DNA of 51,500 nucleotides from Mesobacillus sp. AQ2 (GTDB lineage Bacteria; Bacillota; Bacilli; Bacillales; Cytobacillaceae): the NCBI RefSeq assembly GCF_030122805.1, contig NZ_CP126080.1, positions 252,501 through 304,000 of the forward strand, written 5' to 3'. Positions 1 through 8,367 of this stretch are shown piece after piece. Position 1 is the first letter of the stretch. Each line of letters starts with the position of its first letter. The translations under genes were made by a program, and so were the position numbers. A model generated the notes under the pieces. The model was not told the origin of the DNA, ran no database searches, and saw only the letters and a list, made by a program, of their open reading frames with translations.

Positions 1-13
1 TAGAATCGCACAG

Positions 14-40
14 CGAAACAGGGTTTCGTTTTTTTTTTTT
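14..40 (+). terminator. Rho-independent terminator of an upstream unit
   Basis: A 6-bp stem CGAAAC/GTTTCG around a 3-nt loop is followed by a run of 12 T. It ends a transcription unit that lies mostly outside the window. No coding sequence is visible before it. Confidence 0.7.
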
Positions 41-51
41 GGCTTTTTATT

Positions 52-93
52 ACCGGTCTGCCTTATTCAAAAGGGGAAATGGCCGGTTTTTTT
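52..93 (+). terminator. Possible second terminator hairpin
   Basis: ACCGG (52-56) can pair with CCGGT (83-87), followed by seven T. The loop is long and only partly paired, so this is weaker than the hairpins on either side. It may be a backup terminator. Confidence 0.4.
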
Positions 94-120
94 GCCCGGA
101 CTGGATAAATCGTGTAAACT
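92..120 (+). promoter_or_regulatory. Candidate sigma-A promoter for the tsaE operon
   Basis: TTGCCC (92-97), a 17-bp spacer and TAAACT (115-120) give a plausible vegetative promoter. Transcription would start near 127, just ahead of the hairpin at 138-157, which would then lie in the tsaE leader. Confidence 0.4.
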
Positions 121-137
121 ACATATAGAATCGTCAT

Positions 138-164
138 CCTTAGGAGGCATCCTAAGGTTTTTTT
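138..164 (+). terminator. Strong hairpin with T-run before tsaE
   Basis: CCTTAGGA (138-145), loop GGCA and TCCTAAGG (150-157) form a perfect 8-bp stem followed by seven T. It looks like an intrinsic terminator. It lies between the candidate promoter and tsaE, so it either ends the upstream unit or attenuates the tsaE operon. Confidence 0.65.
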
Positions 165-200
165 GTATTATAAAATTGATTGTTAGTTGGTGATAGATAT

Positions 201-653
201 ATGGCGACTTATCAATTCATTTCCACGCAGCCCGAAGAGACAAAGGATTTTGCGAAGAGGCTGGCTGCTCTTTTGAAAGAGGGTGACGTGATTGCCCTTG
301 AAGGTGATTTAGGTGCGGGAAAGACGACTTTTACCAAAGGGCTTGCTGAAGGGCTTGGTATTACCAGGAATGTGAATAGCCCTACTTTTACGATCATTAA
401 GGAATATCAGGGACGGCTTCCTTTATATCATATGGATGTGTATCGCGTGGAAGATGCGTTTGAAGATCTTGGTTTTGAAGAATACTTTGAAGGTAATGGT
501 GTAACAGTTGTGGAATGGGCACATTTAATTGAAGCACAGCTGCCGCAGGAACTATTGCTGCTTCAGTTGTACCTTGATGATAATGGTGCAAGAAGAATTG
601 TCGCCGAGCCAAAGGGCGAGCGGTATCAAGAATTGTGTAAGGAGATTTTTTAA
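201..653 (+). CDS. tsaE: tRNA t6A37 threonylcarbamoyltransferase complex ATPase TsaE
   Basis: TsaE is the small P-loop ATPase that works with TsaB and TsaD to transfer threonylcarbamoyl onto A37 of ANN-decoding tRNAs. The Walker A motif GDLGAGKTT lies about 45 residues in, followed by the family motif SPTF and by YHMDVYR and VEWAH. At 150 aa it has the usual length. I chose ATG 201 because GGTGAT (188-193) sits 7 nt upstream; a TTG at 180 would add seven residues without a clear ribosome-binding site. The stop codon touches the tsaB start (TAAATG). The order tsaE-tsaB-rimI-tsaD matches B. subtilis ydiB-ydiC-ydiD-ydiE. Confidence 0.95.
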   Translation: MATYQFISTQPEETKDFAKRLAALLKEGDVIALEGDLGAGKTTFTKGLAEGLGITRNVNSPTFTIIKEYQGRLPLYHMDVYRVEDAFEDLGFEEYFEGNGVTVVEWAHLIEAQLPQELLLLQLYLDDNGARRIVAEPKGERYQELCKEIF

Positions 654-1355
654 ATGAAGGTATTATCGATAGATACGTCCAATTATGTTTTGGGTATTGG
701 TCTGCTGGATGGCGAAACGGTTTTGGGCGAGTATATCTCCAACATTAAAAAAAATCACTCCGTTCGGGTGATGCCGGCGATCCAGACACTGATGGAGGAG
801 TGCAATGTCAAACCGGGTGATTTATCGAAGATTGTTGTGGCTGAAGGACCTGGATCGTACACGGGTGTCCGAATCGGTGTGACGATTGCCAAGACGATGG
901 CCTGGACACTGAAGATTCCATTATCAGGTGTCTCAAGCCTTCAGGTGGCTGCAGCATCAGCAGGACGTTATTTTGACGGCTATGTGTCTCCTTTTTTTGA
1001 TGCGAGGAGAGGCCAGATTTATACCGGTTTATATAAATTCGAAAATCAAAGGTTGGAAATTGTGAAAGAAGACCAGCTTGAGATGTCAGCTGAATGGGTA
1101 AAGGCTTTGAATGATATGGATAGCAGGGTTTTGTTTACGAGCAATGATTTTGGTCTGCATGAGGAGCTCATTAAGCAGGAGCTTGGGGATAAGGCTGTTT
1201 TTGCAGAGATCACCGAGTTGAACCCAAGGCCTGCAGAACTTGCTTTGTTAGGAAGGGATAAAGAGGCTGTTGACCTTCATACCTTCGTCCCTAACTATAT
1301 CCGCCTGGCTGAAGCAGAGGCAAATTGGCTGAAAGCGCAAGAGACTAAAAAATAA
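654..1355 (+). CDS. tsaB: tRNA t6A37 complex dimerization subunit TsaB
   Basis: TsaB is the ASKHA-fold pseudo-enzyme that pairs with TsaD as scaffold of the t6A-modifying complex. The N-terminus MKVLSIDTSN is the phosphate-1 loop of the fold. The block EGPGSYTGVRIG followed by AKTMAW is diagnostic for the family. The length of 233 aa is normal. The start ATG directly abuts the tsaE stop, so the two are probably translationally coupled. Downstream rimI follows after 13 nt. Confidence 0.95.
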   Translation: MKVLSIDTSNYVLGIGLLDGETVLGEYISNIKKNHSVRVMPAIQTLMEECNVKPGDLSKIVVAEGPGSYTGVRIGVTIAKTMAWTLKIPLSGVSSLQVAAASAGRYFDGYVSPFFDARRGQIYTGLYKFENQRLEIVKEDQLEMSAEWVKALNDMDSRVLFTSNDFGLHEELIKQELGDKAVFAEITELNPRPAELALLGRDKEAVDLHTFVPNYIRLAEAEANWLKAQETKK

Positions 1356-1368
1356 GTGGGAAGCGAAT

Positions 1369-1818
1369 ATGAATAAAACGATAACGTTCCGGAATATGAC
1401 GGTTGATGATCTAGATGATGTGATGGAGGTTGAGGTCAATTCGTTTACTGTTCCATGGAGCAGGGAAGCTTTTTTCAATGAGTTGACGAAGAATCAGTTT
1501 GCTCAGTATCTAGTGGTGGAAGTGGATCAGAAGGTTGTGGGGTACTGTGGTGTGTGGATCATTGTGGATGAGGCACATATCACGAACATCGCTTTGCTGC
1601 CGGAATACAGGGGAATGAAGCTGGGCGAGGCACTGATGGCAAAGGTAATGGAGCTTGCACGCGAAATGGGAGCATTGAGGATGACGCTCGAAGTGAGGGT
1701 AAGCAATAATAGGGCCCAAAATCTCTATCGAAAGTTTGGATTCGAAGAAGGAGCCATCAGGAAGCAATATTATACAGACAATATGGAAGATGCTTTAGTA
1801 ATGTGGGTGAATTTATAA
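1369..1818 (+). CDS. rimI: Ribosomal protein bS18-alanine N-acetyltransferase RimI
   Basis: This 149-aa GNAT acetyltransferase resembles RimI, which acetylates the N-terminal alanine of ribosomal protein S18. The acetyl-CoA loop is seen in [15 protein letters not shown] (R-x-x-G-x-G/A type), followed by [19 protein letters not shown], the classic GNAT motif B. It sits between tsaB and tsaD as in B. subtilis (ydiD). Its TAA stop overlaps the tsaD start (TAATG), which implies coupling. The actual substrate is inferred from family and position. Confidence 0.9.
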   Translation: MNKTITFRNMTVDDLDDVMEVEVNSFTVPWSREAFFNELTKNQFAQYLVVEVDQKVVGYCGVWIIVDEAHITNIALLPEYRGMKLGEALMAKVMELAREMGALRMTLEVRVSNNRAQNLYRKFGFEEGAIRKQYYTDNMEDALVMWVNL

Positions 1819-2837
1819 TGAAAAAAGACCAATTAATCATGGGAATAGAGACGAGCTGTGATGAGACTGCAGTCGCAATCGTTAAAAATGGACAGGAAAT
1901 CCTCGCGAATGTCGTGGCCTCTCAGATCGAGAGCCATAAGCGGTTCGGCGGAGTGGTACCTGAGATCGCATCTAGGCACCATGTGGAACAGATTACGCTT
2001 GTGTTGGAGGAAGCGCTAGCTCAGGCTAATGTGGATGTTAAGGATTTGGATGCGATAGCCGTGACTGAAGGTCCTGGCCTCGTTGGTGCTTTATTGATTG
2101 GTGTCAACGCTGCGAAAGCCTTAGCGTTTGCAAATGGAATCCCTCTTGTTGGAGTCCATCATATCGCAGGTCATATATATGCTAACAGACTTGTTGCCGA
2201 GATGAAGTTTCCGCTGCTTTCGCTCGTTGTGTCTGGAGGACATACGGAACTTATTTATATGAAGGAGCATGGCCATTTCGAAGTGATTGGCGAGACAAGG
2301 GATGACGCCGCAGGCGAGGCTTATGATAAGGTAGCGCGTACTCTCAATCTTCCGTATCCTGGTGGTCCGCATATCGACAGGCTGGCTCATGAAGGACAAG
2401 CAACCATTGACCTGCCGAGGGCATGGCTGGAGGAAGGGTCTTATGATTTTAGCTTTAGCGGGCTGAAGTCGGCTGTGATCAATGTTGTGCATAACGCACA
2501 GCAGCGGGGAGAAGAAATTGCTCCTGAAGAGCTTGCGGCAAGCTTCCAGGAGAGTGTCATTGATGTACTCGTCACGAAGACCCAAAAGGCTGTAAAGGAA
2601 TATGGTGTGAAACAAGTTTTGCTTGCCGGAGGAGTTGCAGCCAATAAAGGCCTGAGAGAAAAATTATCCACAGAATTTGCAGGTTCAGATGTGGAAATTG
2701 TCATTCCTCCGCTGTCTTTATGCACTGACAACGCAGCGATGATTGCCGCTGCAGGTAGTGTCATGTATGATAAAGGGCAAAGAGCAGCACTGACATTGAA
2801 CGGAAACCCTGGTCTGGAGATAACTATCCACAACTAA
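1818..2837 (+). CDS. tsaD: tRNA t6A37 threonylcarbamoyltransferase catalytic subunit TsaD
   Basis: TsaD (Kae1/Gcp family) is the catalytic ASKHA subunit that joins threonylcarbamoyl-AMP to tRNA A37. Visible motifs are [13 protein letters not shown] at the N-terminus, the metal-binding [37 protein letters not shown] and [13 protein letters not shown]. It is 339 aa, the usual length. I chose ATG 1818, which overlaps the rimI stop and has GGTGA upstream; a GTG at 1803 would add five unsupported residues. The last codons contain a DnaA-box-like CTATCCACA. It is the last gene of its operon, closed by the terminator near 3005-3036. Confidence 0.96.
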   Translation: MKKDQLIMGIETSCDETAVAIVKNGQEILANVVASQIESHKRFGGVVPEIASRHHVEQITLVLEEALAQANVDVKDLDAIAVTEGPGLVGALLIGVNAAKALAFANGIPLVGVHHIAGHIYANRLVAEMKFPLLSLVVSGGHTELIYMKEHGHFEVIGETRDDAAGEAYDKVARTLNLPYPGGPHIDRLAHEGQATIDLPRAWLEEGSYDFSFSGLKSAVINVVHNAQQRGEEIAPEELAASFQESVIDVLVTKTQKAVKEYGVKQVLLAGGVAANKGLREKLSTEFAGSDVEIVIPPLSLCTDNAAMIAAAGSVMYDKGQRAALTLNGNPGLEITIHN

Positions 2838-3004
2838 AGTCGCAGTTAAAAAGTATTTTTGTCAGACTCTTCTGTGGATATGTAAACGAAAACAGTGTTA
2901 GATTGTGTATAATGTGGATAAGAAATGCTTGTTTTGTGGATAATGTGGAAAAGTCTCTGGATAACCTATAAATCAATCTTCATTATGTGAATAACTATGT
3001 GAAC

Positions 3005-3036
3005 AAAAAGTCCCGGTTGCCAATCGGGACTTTTTT
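3005..3036 (+). terminator. Terminator of the tsaE-tsaB-rimI-tsaD operon
   Basis: AAAAAGTCCCG (3005-3015) pairs perfectly with CGGGACTTTTT (3025-3035) around a 9-nt loop, ending in a T-run. It lies inside the DnaA-box region. Confidence 0.85.
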
Positions 3037-3096
3037 GTTGGATAAAAAGTAGAATTCTGGGTTTTTAAAATGGAAATAATATTTGTTTTTTTCCAG

Positions 3097-3173
3097 TTTG
3101 CGAATAAAAAGGCTGGTTTTGCGAATAAAAACAGCATTTTTGCGATTAAATACACCGTTTTTGCGCACAAACC
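3097..3173. repeat. Degenerate 20-nt intergenic tandem repeats (TTTGCGAATAAAAA type)
   Basis: Four units of about 20-21 nt start at 3097, 3117, 3137 and 3158, each opening with T3-5 GCG followed by A-rich sequence. The first two share TTTGCGAATAAAAA; the last two have decayed. They lie between DnaA boxes and the ABC-F terminator. No gene is evident. I know of similar short GCGAATAAA arrays in other Bacillaceae spacers but no assigned function. Confidence 0.6.
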
Positions 3174-3236
3174 AAATCATTAGTAAACAATCCACAACTT
3201 TCTGTGGATAACCATCATCAATAAGTTTTCACATAC

Positions 3237-3268
3237 AAAAAAACCGGACACATTCATGCCCGGTTTTT
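3237..3268 (-). terminator. Terminator of the ABC-F gene
   Basis: AAAAACCGG (3239-3247) and CCGGTTTTT (3260-3268) form a 9-bp stem. Read on the minus strand the hairpin is followed by a T-run, placing it just after the stop of the ABC-F gene. Confidence 0.8.
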
Positions 3269-3274
3269 CCAAAC

Positions 3275-5203
3275 TTACGCCAATTCTGTCCACTCTTCCA
3301 TCAGTTCGTCGAGTTTTTCCTTGGCGGTTTCAATTTTGGAATTGATTTCTCCTGCTTTTTCATGATCCTGGAATACTTCGGGGTCACAAAGCAATTCTTC
3401 ATATTCTGCAACTTCTGTCTCGAGCTTATCGATCAACGCTTCGACCTCTTCCATACGCCGTTTGCGCTGGCGCTCGAGCTTCTTTGCCTCTTTATCCTGC
3501 TGATAGGAGGTCTTGTCCTGTTTGACTGATTCGGTGACTATGCCAGCTGCTATGGCCGCCTGTCTGGCCAGTTCCTCAAGTTCTTCCTGCTCTAACTTCT
3601 TCTCGACATAATAATCATAATCACCTAGATATTCTGTTGCCCCACTACGATCGAGCTCAAGGACCTTGGTAGCGATCCTGTTGATAAAGTAACGGTCGTG
3701 GGAGACGAACAGGATGGTGCCTGGATAATCGATCAAGGCGTTCTCAAGCACTTCCTTGCTGTCCAGGTCCAGATGGTTTGTCGGTTCATCCAAAATTAGG
3801 AAATTGGACTTTTGCAGCATCAGCTTGGCTAGTGCCAACCGTGCTTTTTCACCGCCGCTCAGGGTGTAGACGATTTTTAACACATCATCGCCTGAAAAAA
3901 GGAAATTGCCCAATACGGTGCGGATTTCCTTTTCCGATTTCAGTGGATACTCGTCCCACAGTTCATTTAAAACTTTTTTATTCGAGCTCAGCTCTGCCTG
4001 TTCCTGATCGTAATAGCCGATTGAGACATTTGAGCCGTACTGAATATTGCCGGTAATCGAAGGCAGTTTTTCGACGATTGTTTTTAGTAAGGTCGATTTT
4101 CCGACGCCGTTTGGCCCAACAAGTGCAGTACTGTCGCCACGCGAAAGGTTAAAAGAGATATTTTCGGATACGGCTTCATTCTGATAGCCGACAGCAAGTG
4201 TATTTACCTTCAGGACGTCATTCCCGCTCTGGCGTTCGATCTGGAAGCTGAAGGAAGCTGACTTTTCATCTCCCATCGGCCTGTCCATCCGATCGATTTT
4301 CTCGAGTTGTTTCCGGCGGCTCTGGGCCCGTTTCGTTGTCGAGGCCCTGGCAAGGTTCCGCTGGATAAAATCCTGCAGCTTGGAGATTTCATCCTGCTGC
4401 TTTTCATATAACTTCAGGTCGCGCTCGTAATTTGCTGCTTTTTGTTCTAAATATAAGCTGTAATTGCCCGGGAACTTCGTCAGCTGGTGACGGGAGATTT
4501 CGTATACTTGGTTCACAACCTTATCAAGGAAATAACGGTCGTGTGAAACAATCAGAATCGCACCATCATAGCCCTGTAGATACTGCTCTAGCCAGGAAAG
4601 TGTGTCAATGTCCAGATGGTTGGTTGGTTCGTCAAGAATCAAAATATCTGGACGTGTCAATAACAGCTTGGCGAGCGCAAGCCTTGTTTTCTGTCCTCCG
4701 CTTAAAGTGGAGATTTTTGTGGAATAATCAAAAGACTGGAAGTTCAGGCCGTGCAGGACCGAGCGGATGTCAGCTTCATACTGATAGCCGCCTTTTTCTT
4801 TGAACTGGACCTGCAAAACGTCATAATCCTTCAATACTCTTTCATACTCGGACTCGTTCGACAGGATGCTTGGATCAGACATTTTTTCCTCAAGCCGGCG
4901 CAGGTCTTTTTCCATGCTGTGCAGATGATCAAAAACGGCCAGCATTTCATCCCAAATACTTTTCTCGGATTCCAGCCCGGTATTCTGGGCAAGATAGCCG
5001 ATTGATGTTCCTTTCGGGCGGATGATCTCGCCGCCGTCATGGGATTCATAGCCGGCAATGATTTTCAGGAGGGTTGATTTCCCAGCCCCGTTCCGGCCGA
5101 CAAGAGCAACACGATCATTGGTCTGTATTTCAAACTTGATATTCGATAAAATAAGATCAGCCGCAAAATATTTTGATAGCTGATTGACTTGTAATAGAAT
5201 CAT
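3275..5203 (-). CDS. ydiF: ABC-F family ATP-binding protein (YdiF-like)
   Basis: This 642-aa soluble protein has two ABC ATPase domains and no membrane segment, so it is an ABC-F ribosome-acting factor, not a transporter. The first Walker A is GRNGAGKST near residues 36-44 with signature LSGGQ and Walker B LLILDEPTNHLD-type sequence. The second Walker A is GPNGVGKST with LSGGE and FLILDEPTNHLD. The interdomain linker carries the expected basic, helical RNA-facing stretch. A charged coiled-coil C-terminal extension of about 90 residues follows the second domain. AGAGGTGA lies upstream of the ATG. The gene is divergent from moaC and convergent with tsaD, as in B. subtilis. Whether it rescues stalled ribosomes or protects against antibiotics cannot be read from sequence. 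Confidence 0.92.
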   Translation of the reverse strand: MILLQVNQLSKYFAADLILSNIKFEIQTNDRVALVGRNGAGKSTLLKIIAGYESHDGGEIIRPKGTSIGYLAQNTGLESEKSIWDEMLAVFDHLHSMEKDLRRLEEKMSDPSILSNESEYERVLKDYDVLQVQFKEKGGYQYEADIRSVLHGLNFQSFDYSTKISTLSGGQKTRLALAKLLLTRPDILILDEPTNHLDIDTLSWLEQYLQGYDGAILIVSHDRYFLDKVVNQVYEISRHQLTKFPGNYSLYLEQKAANYERDLKLYEKQQDEISKLQDFIQRNLARASTTKRAQSRRKQLEKIDRMDRPMGDEKSASFSFQIERQSGNDVLKVNTLAVGYQNEAVSENISFNLSRGDSTALVGPNGVGKSTLLKTIVEKLPSITGNIQYGSNVSIGYYDQEQAELSSNKKVLNELWDEYPLKSEKEIRTVLGNFLFSGDDVLKIVYTLSGGEKARLALAKLMLQKSNFLILDEPTNHLDLDSKEVLENALIDYPGTILFVSHDRYFINRIATKVLELDRSGATEYLGDYDYYVEKKLEQEELEELARQAAIAAGIVTESVKQDKTSYQQDKEAKKLERQRKRRMEEVEALIDKLETEVAEYEELLCDPEVFQDHEKAGEINSKIETAKEKLDELMEEWTELA

Positions 5204-5231
5204 TATTTTTCACCTCTAATGCCTTAGGGAT

Positions 5232-5260
5232 AGTGTAACCCAATCCTATGGGCTCGGCAA
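5232..5260 (-). promoter_or_regulatory. Sigma-A promoter of the ABC-F gene
   Basis: On the minus strand TTGCCG (5260-5255), a 17-bp spacer and TACACT (5237-5232) form a good vegetative promoter about 30 bp from the start codon. Confidence 0.65.
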
Positions 5261-5300
5261 TATGTGCGGCCTGCTACAGGCGGTAAGGCAGAAAAATTTC

Positions 5301-5350
5301 ATCTTCTATATGTGAAGATAGAAACAAAGTTCACACACAAGTTTGTGAAA
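5301..5350. promoter_or_regulatory. Two inverted repeats upstream of moaC
   Basis: ATCTTC (5301-5306) and GAAGAT (5314-5319) form one dyad. TTCACA (5330-5335) and TGTGAA (5344-5349) form a second, containing the nested palindrome CACAAGTTTGTG. They lie 35-80 bp before moaC and could be operator half-sites or a leader hairpin. The arms are in the opposite order to the Rex operator, so I do not assign a regulator. Confidence 0.35.
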
Positions 5351-5383
5351 ATAGTGTATTATTTGGTTGAAAGGAGCTTGAAG

Positions 5384-5878
5384 ATGGCAGAATTTACGCA
5401 TTTTAATGAAGAGGGAAGAGCGAAGATGGTCGATGTCAGTGAAAAACCTGAGACGGTCCGTACGGCAGTCGCCCATTCAAGCATTACCGTTAATGAAGAT
5501 ATATATGTAAGGATTACTGAAAATAAGATGAAAAAAGGTGATGTCCTGGCAGTCGCGCAGGTTGCTGGCATCATGGCAGCCAAGAAGACGTCCGAAATCA
5601 TTCCGATGTGCCATCCGATTCCATTAACAGGAATTGACCTTTCGTTTGAATGGGAGCAAAATGGAAATGATTATATTTTAAATATCGCTGCAGCAGTTAA
5701 AACAAAAGGGAATACAGGGGTAGAAATGGAAGCGTTAACAGCAGCATCTGCATGCGCGCTGACTGTTTATGATATGTGCAAGGCCGTTGACAAAGGCATG
5801 GTGATCGGCAAAACCTATCTTGTGGAGAAAACTGGCGGGAAAAACGGCGATTTTAAGAGAGATGAGAAGTTAAAATAG
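5384..5878 (+). CDS. moaC: Cyclic pyranopterin monophosphate synthase MoaC
   Basis: MoaC acts with MoaA in the first step of molybdenum cofactor synthesis, turning the MoaA product into cyclic pyranopterin monophosphate in the cytosol. The 164-aa protein shows the family hallmarks [16 protein letters not shown] at the N-terminus, [27 protein letters not shown] and the C-terminal GGKNGDF block. I chose ATG 5384, with AAGGAG 7 nt upstream; an open frame reaches 5264 but the added residues are not MoaC-like. rex follows after 25 nt. The moaC-rex order matches B. subtilis ydiG-rex. Confidence 0.95.
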   Translation: MAEFTHFNEEGRAKMVDVSEKPETVRTAVAHSSITVNEDIYVRITENKMKKGDVLAVAQVAGIMAAKKTSEIIPMCHPIPLTGIDLSFEWEQNGNDYILNIAAAVKTKGNTGVEMEALTAASACALTVYDMCKAVDKGMVIGKTYLVEKTGGKNGDFKRDEKLK

Positions 5879-5903
5879 AATACGAACAGGTGGAGGATGG
5901 AGA

Positions 5904-6560
5904 ATGACGAATGATGCTATGAAGATTCCGCAGGCAACTGCAAAACGCTTGCCGCTGTATTACCGATTTTTATTGAACTTGCATTCTTCAGGCAAGCAGA
6001 GGGTATCGTCCGCGGAACTGAGTGAAGCGGTAAAAGTGGATTCGGCTACGATCAGAAGGGACTTTTCCTATTTCGGGGCTTTGGGTAAAAAGGGTTACGG
6101 CTACAATGTGAATTACCTGCTGACTTTTTTCCGAAAGACGCTCGACCAGGATGAACTCACGAAGGTTGCGCTGATCGGTGTTGGTAATTTAGGAACGGCG
6201 TTTTTGAATTATAATTTTTCCAAAAACAATAATACAAAAATTCAAATTGCCTTCGATGTCGACCTGGATAAGGTTGGGACGCAGATTGGCGATGTGCCTG
6301 TCTATCACATGGATGACCTCGATAAAGTTGTTGTCGAGGAAGGCATCCAGGTGGCGATCCTGACCGTGCCGTCAGCGGTAGCACAGCCGATTACGGACAG
6401 ACTGGTACAGGCGAATGTGAAGGGGATCCTGAATTTTACGCCCGCGAGGCTGAATGTACCGTCTTCAATCAGGATCCATCATATTGATCTGGCAGTAGAA
6501 TTGCAATCATTGATTTATTTCTTGAAGCATTATCCGACAGACAGTGATTCTGAAGAATAA
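5904..6560 (+). CDS. rex: Redox-sensing transcriptional repressor Rex
   Basis: Rex represses fermentation and respiratory genes and leaves DNA when the NADH/NAD+ ratio rises. The winged-helix N-terminus carries [16 protein letters not shown] and [14 protein letters not shown]. The Rossmann fold follows with the nucleotide-binding [18 protein letters not shown]. The C-terminal helix with [19 protein letters not shown] forms the domain-swapped dimer. It is 218 aa, close to the B. subtilis protein. The ribosome-binding site is GGAGGATGGAG. Its presence near a hydrogenase island is notable, but the gene is part of the conserved core. Confidence 0.96.
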   Translation: MTNDAMKIPQATAKRLPLYYRFLLNLHSSGKQRVSSAELSEAVKVDSATIRRDFSYFGALGKKGYGYNVNYLLTFFRKTLDQDELTKVALIGVGNLGTAFLNYNFSKNNNTKIQIAFDVDLDKVGTQIGDVPVYHMDDLDKVVVEEGIQVAILTVPSAVAQPITDRLVQANVKGILNFTPARLNVPSSIRIHHIDLAVELQSLIYFLKHYPTDSDSEE

Positions 6561-6566
6561 AAAATG

Positions 6567-6593
6567 GCTCCTTCGATGAAGGAGCTATTTTTT
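6567..6593. terminator. Bidirectional terminator between rex and ydiK
   Basis: GCTCCTTC (6567-6574), loop GAT and GAAGGAGC (6578-6585) are flanked by A-run and T-run, so the hairpin can stop transcripts from both sides. The ydiK stop codon lies inside its right arm. Confidence 0.8.
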
Positions 6594-6785
6594 ATCCATT
6601 TGTTTCAGTTTGAAATGGAACAGGATCATTCTGATGCCGGAACCGAAATCGAACGTTGCGAGCAGGACGAGCAAATAACTGAAAAATCCCCAGCCAGTAT
6701 CGTTGACATTTTGGATGGCGAAATAGGTGAATAAGCTGCCTAACAAGATGTAGACAATGCCTGAAAACATAGGCGATTGCTTCAT
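6585..6785 (-). CDS. ydiK: Small membrane protein YdiK (DUF4305-like)
   Basis: This 66-aa protein has two hydrophobic segments (about residues 8-24 and 33-54) and a basic C-terminus, so it is a small integral membrane protein. Position and size match B. subtilis ydiK, which also sits beside ydiL. Function is unknown. It is separated from ydiL by only 3 nt, so the two are probably one transcript read towards rex. Confidence 0.75.
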   Translation of the reverse strand: MKQSPMFSGIVYILLGSLFTYFAIQNVNDTGWGFFSYLLVLLATFDFGSGIRMILFHFKLKQMDKK

Positions 6786-6788
6786 GAC

Positions 6789-7520
6789 TTAAAATCCCCC
6801 AATAAAGCTTTGTATTTTCTCTGCTTCTTTTATCATTCTCTCAATGTCTTCCCTGAATACGGATTGAAGCAGTACAACCATTGTATTCATTGTAACATGG
6901 GCGATGATCGGCACGATGATCCGCTTTGTTTTTACATAAAGGAAGGCAAACGTAAAGCCCATCGCAGAGTATAGGATCACATGCTCCGGCTCCATATGGG
7001 CCAGTGCGAATATGACGGAACTGATCAAGGCTGCTAAGAAAAAGTTCATTTTCCTGTGCAGACTGCCAAAAATAATCTTCCTGAAGACGATTTCCTCCAA
7101 AATCGGACCGATGATCGAGCTGACGAGAATCACAACCGGAAACCTTTCAATCAGTTTGATGATTTCCTGAGTATTCTCCGAGCCCATCTCAATTCCAAGC
7201 ATGCTTTCGATGCTGCCTGCAATCGACTGCGCGAACAAGGCCAGGAATACCCCGGCGAAAGCCCAGGCAGCCGAACTTGCCGGCGAAGAAACTTCACGCA
7301 AATCAGCATTTATGGTTCTTTCCTTCCTTAAAATCAGCAGGATGATCAGGAGAGTCAGTGAAAAGCTGATCACAAGCCAGTATGGAATCGCAAGGGTTTG
7401 CATTTCATCAAGGCTTTTTCCCATCGCAGCACCGATGAAAGCAATGATTGGGACCCCGACCAGGCTTGAAAGCTGCATAACAATATAGGCAATAATGACG
7501 TACCAGTATTCTTTTTTCAA
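6789..7520 (-). CDS. ydiL: CPBP family intramembrane metalloprotease (YdiL)
   Basis: A 243-aa polytopic membrane protein with the CPBP/Abi motifs: EEIVFR (EExxxR) near residue 140, FALAHMEP (FxxxH) and a third motif HVTMN. These residues are the metal-binding and catalytic site of the type II CAAX-prenyl-endopeptidase-like family. Start is TTG 7520, with AAGGAG 9 nt upstream on the minus strand; no better start exists. In B. subtilis ydiL occupies the same place before groES. The substrate is unknown. Confidence 0.88.
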   Translation of the reverse strand: MKKEYWYVIIAYIVMQLSSLVGVPIIAFIGAAMGKSLDEMQTLAIPYWLVISFSLTLLIILLILRKERTINADLREVSSPASSAAWAFAGVFLALFAQSIAGSIESMLGIEMGSENTQEIIKLIERFPVVILVSSIIGPILEEIVFRKIIFGSLHRKMNFFLAALISSVIFALAHMEPEHVILYSAMGFTFAFLYVKTKRIIVPIIAHVTMNTMVVLLQSVFREDIERMIKEAEKIQSFIGGF

Positions 7521-7633
7521 TCGAAAAAACTCCTTAATAATGCAGAAATGTATGTTCTGAAATTTTACGTAATAATATGCTGGCCTGTAAAATAAAATAC
7601 GGGGATAGCTTTGCTTATCTATACACTCTCTAT

Positions 7634-7663
7634 ATTCTACTAGTAAATGATTTGAAAGTTCAA
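7634..7663 (-). promoter_or_regulatory. Sigma-A promoter of ydiL-ydiK
   Basis: On the minus strand TTGAAC (7663-7658), an 18-bp spacer and TAGAAT (7639-7634) fit a vegetative promoter about 110 bp before the ydiL start. Confidence 0.55.
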
Positions 7664-7760
7664 ATTGTAGGGCCAGGATGAAAAAGTTGGTTGTTCGAAC
7701 TTAGTATTCCCTGACTACCAGATACTTGTTAAGGTGAATTAAAAATGATTGGAGGTCCAA

Positions 7761-8288
7761 ATGGTTTATTTGGAAACATCCCGACTGATTTTGCGCGACT
7801 GGTTAAGCGCAGATTTAGAGCACTTTTGCAAAATGAATGCAGACCCGGATGTGATGAATTATTTTCCTCGTGTTTTATCCTCGGCAGAAACTGAGAGATT
7901 TTATCAGGTGATTCTTGCCGAGTTCAAAGAATACGGCTTTGGGTTATATGCGGTTGAAGAGAAGAGAACAAAAGAGTTCATTGGATTCATAGGGTTTCAC
8001 AGGGCAACATTCGAATCAGATTTTACCCCGTGCATCGAAATTGGCTGGAGGCTGAAGAAAAATGCCTGGGGCCAAGGTTATGCAACAGAAGGTGCCAGGG
8101 CCTGTTTGGAATATGGATTCAAGAACCTGGGCTTTAGCGAGGTCGTCAGTTTTACAGCAGAAATCAATAAACCCTCTGTCAATGTCATGAAAAAAATCGG
8201 CATGAAACCTGTTAAAACATTTCTTCACCCAAGAGTGGATCAGGATAGTCCGCTGAAGAAGCACGTCCTCTACCAAACCAGGAAATGA
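7761..8288 (+). CDS. GNAT family N-acetyltransferase (RimJ/RimL-like)
   Basis: A 175-aa acetyltransferase of the RimJ/RimL type. It opens with LETSRLILRDW, and the acetyl-CoA loop is KKNAWGQGYATEGARACLEYGF, followed by INKPSVNVMKKIGM, typical of the family. Such enzymes acetylate protein N-termini or small amines; the substrate here is unknown. I chose ATG 7761, just after GGAGGT (7751-7756), although the spacing of 4 nt is short. A TTG at 7749 would overlap the ribosome-binding site. It is a single gene between the ydiL promoter region and groES. Confidence 0.85.
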   Translation: MVYLETSRLILRDWLSADLEHFCKMNADPDVMNYFPRVLSSAETERFYQVILAEFKEYGFGLYAVEEKRTKEFIGFIGFHRATFESDFTPCIEIGWRLKKNAWGQGYATEGARACLEYGFKNLGFSEVVSFTAEINKPSVNVMKKIGMKPVKTFLHPRVDQDSPLKKHVLYQTRK

Positions 8289-8367
8289 CGCGGTCAGCAG
8301 AGATTTCACCAGCATTCGACACCATCAGGACCCTCGTAAATTTTCATGAAAAATTTTAGCTTCACGC

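Larger units (their letters stand above)
2824..3211. promoter_or_regulatory. DnaA-box cluster between tsaD and the ABC-F gene
   Basis: Nonamers matching TTATCCACA/TGTGGATAA are crowded here. Exact copies lie at 2913-2921, 2935-2943 and 3203-3211. One-mismatch copies lie at 2824-2832, 2873-2881, 2944-2952, 2956-2964 and 2986-2994. A 7/9 match lies at 3188-3196. No replication-initiator gene or other origin feature is nearby. As I recall, the equivalent B. subtilis spacer (gcp-ydiF) is one of the chromosomal DnaA-box clusters that titrate DnaA away from oriC. This is probably such a cluster rather than an origin. Confidence 0.8.

Noticed and set aside
2121..2615. Long minus-strand open frame inside tsaD (164 codons)
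   Set aside because: It is antisense to a well-conserved gene, has no ribosome-binding site and has no recognisable protein features. The same applies to other antisense frames in groEL, guaA and the rRNA genes.
2824..3211. A replication origin at the DnaA-box cluster
   Set aside because: There is no dnaA, dnaN, AT-rich unwinding element pair or skew evidence here, and the flanking genes are those of a known non-origin cluster in B. subtilis.
5330..5350. TTCACA...TGTGAA dyad before moaC as a Rex operator
   Set aside because: The Rex site is TTGTGAA...TTCACAA; here the arms are in the opposite order and spacing. Kept only as an unassigned inverted repeat.
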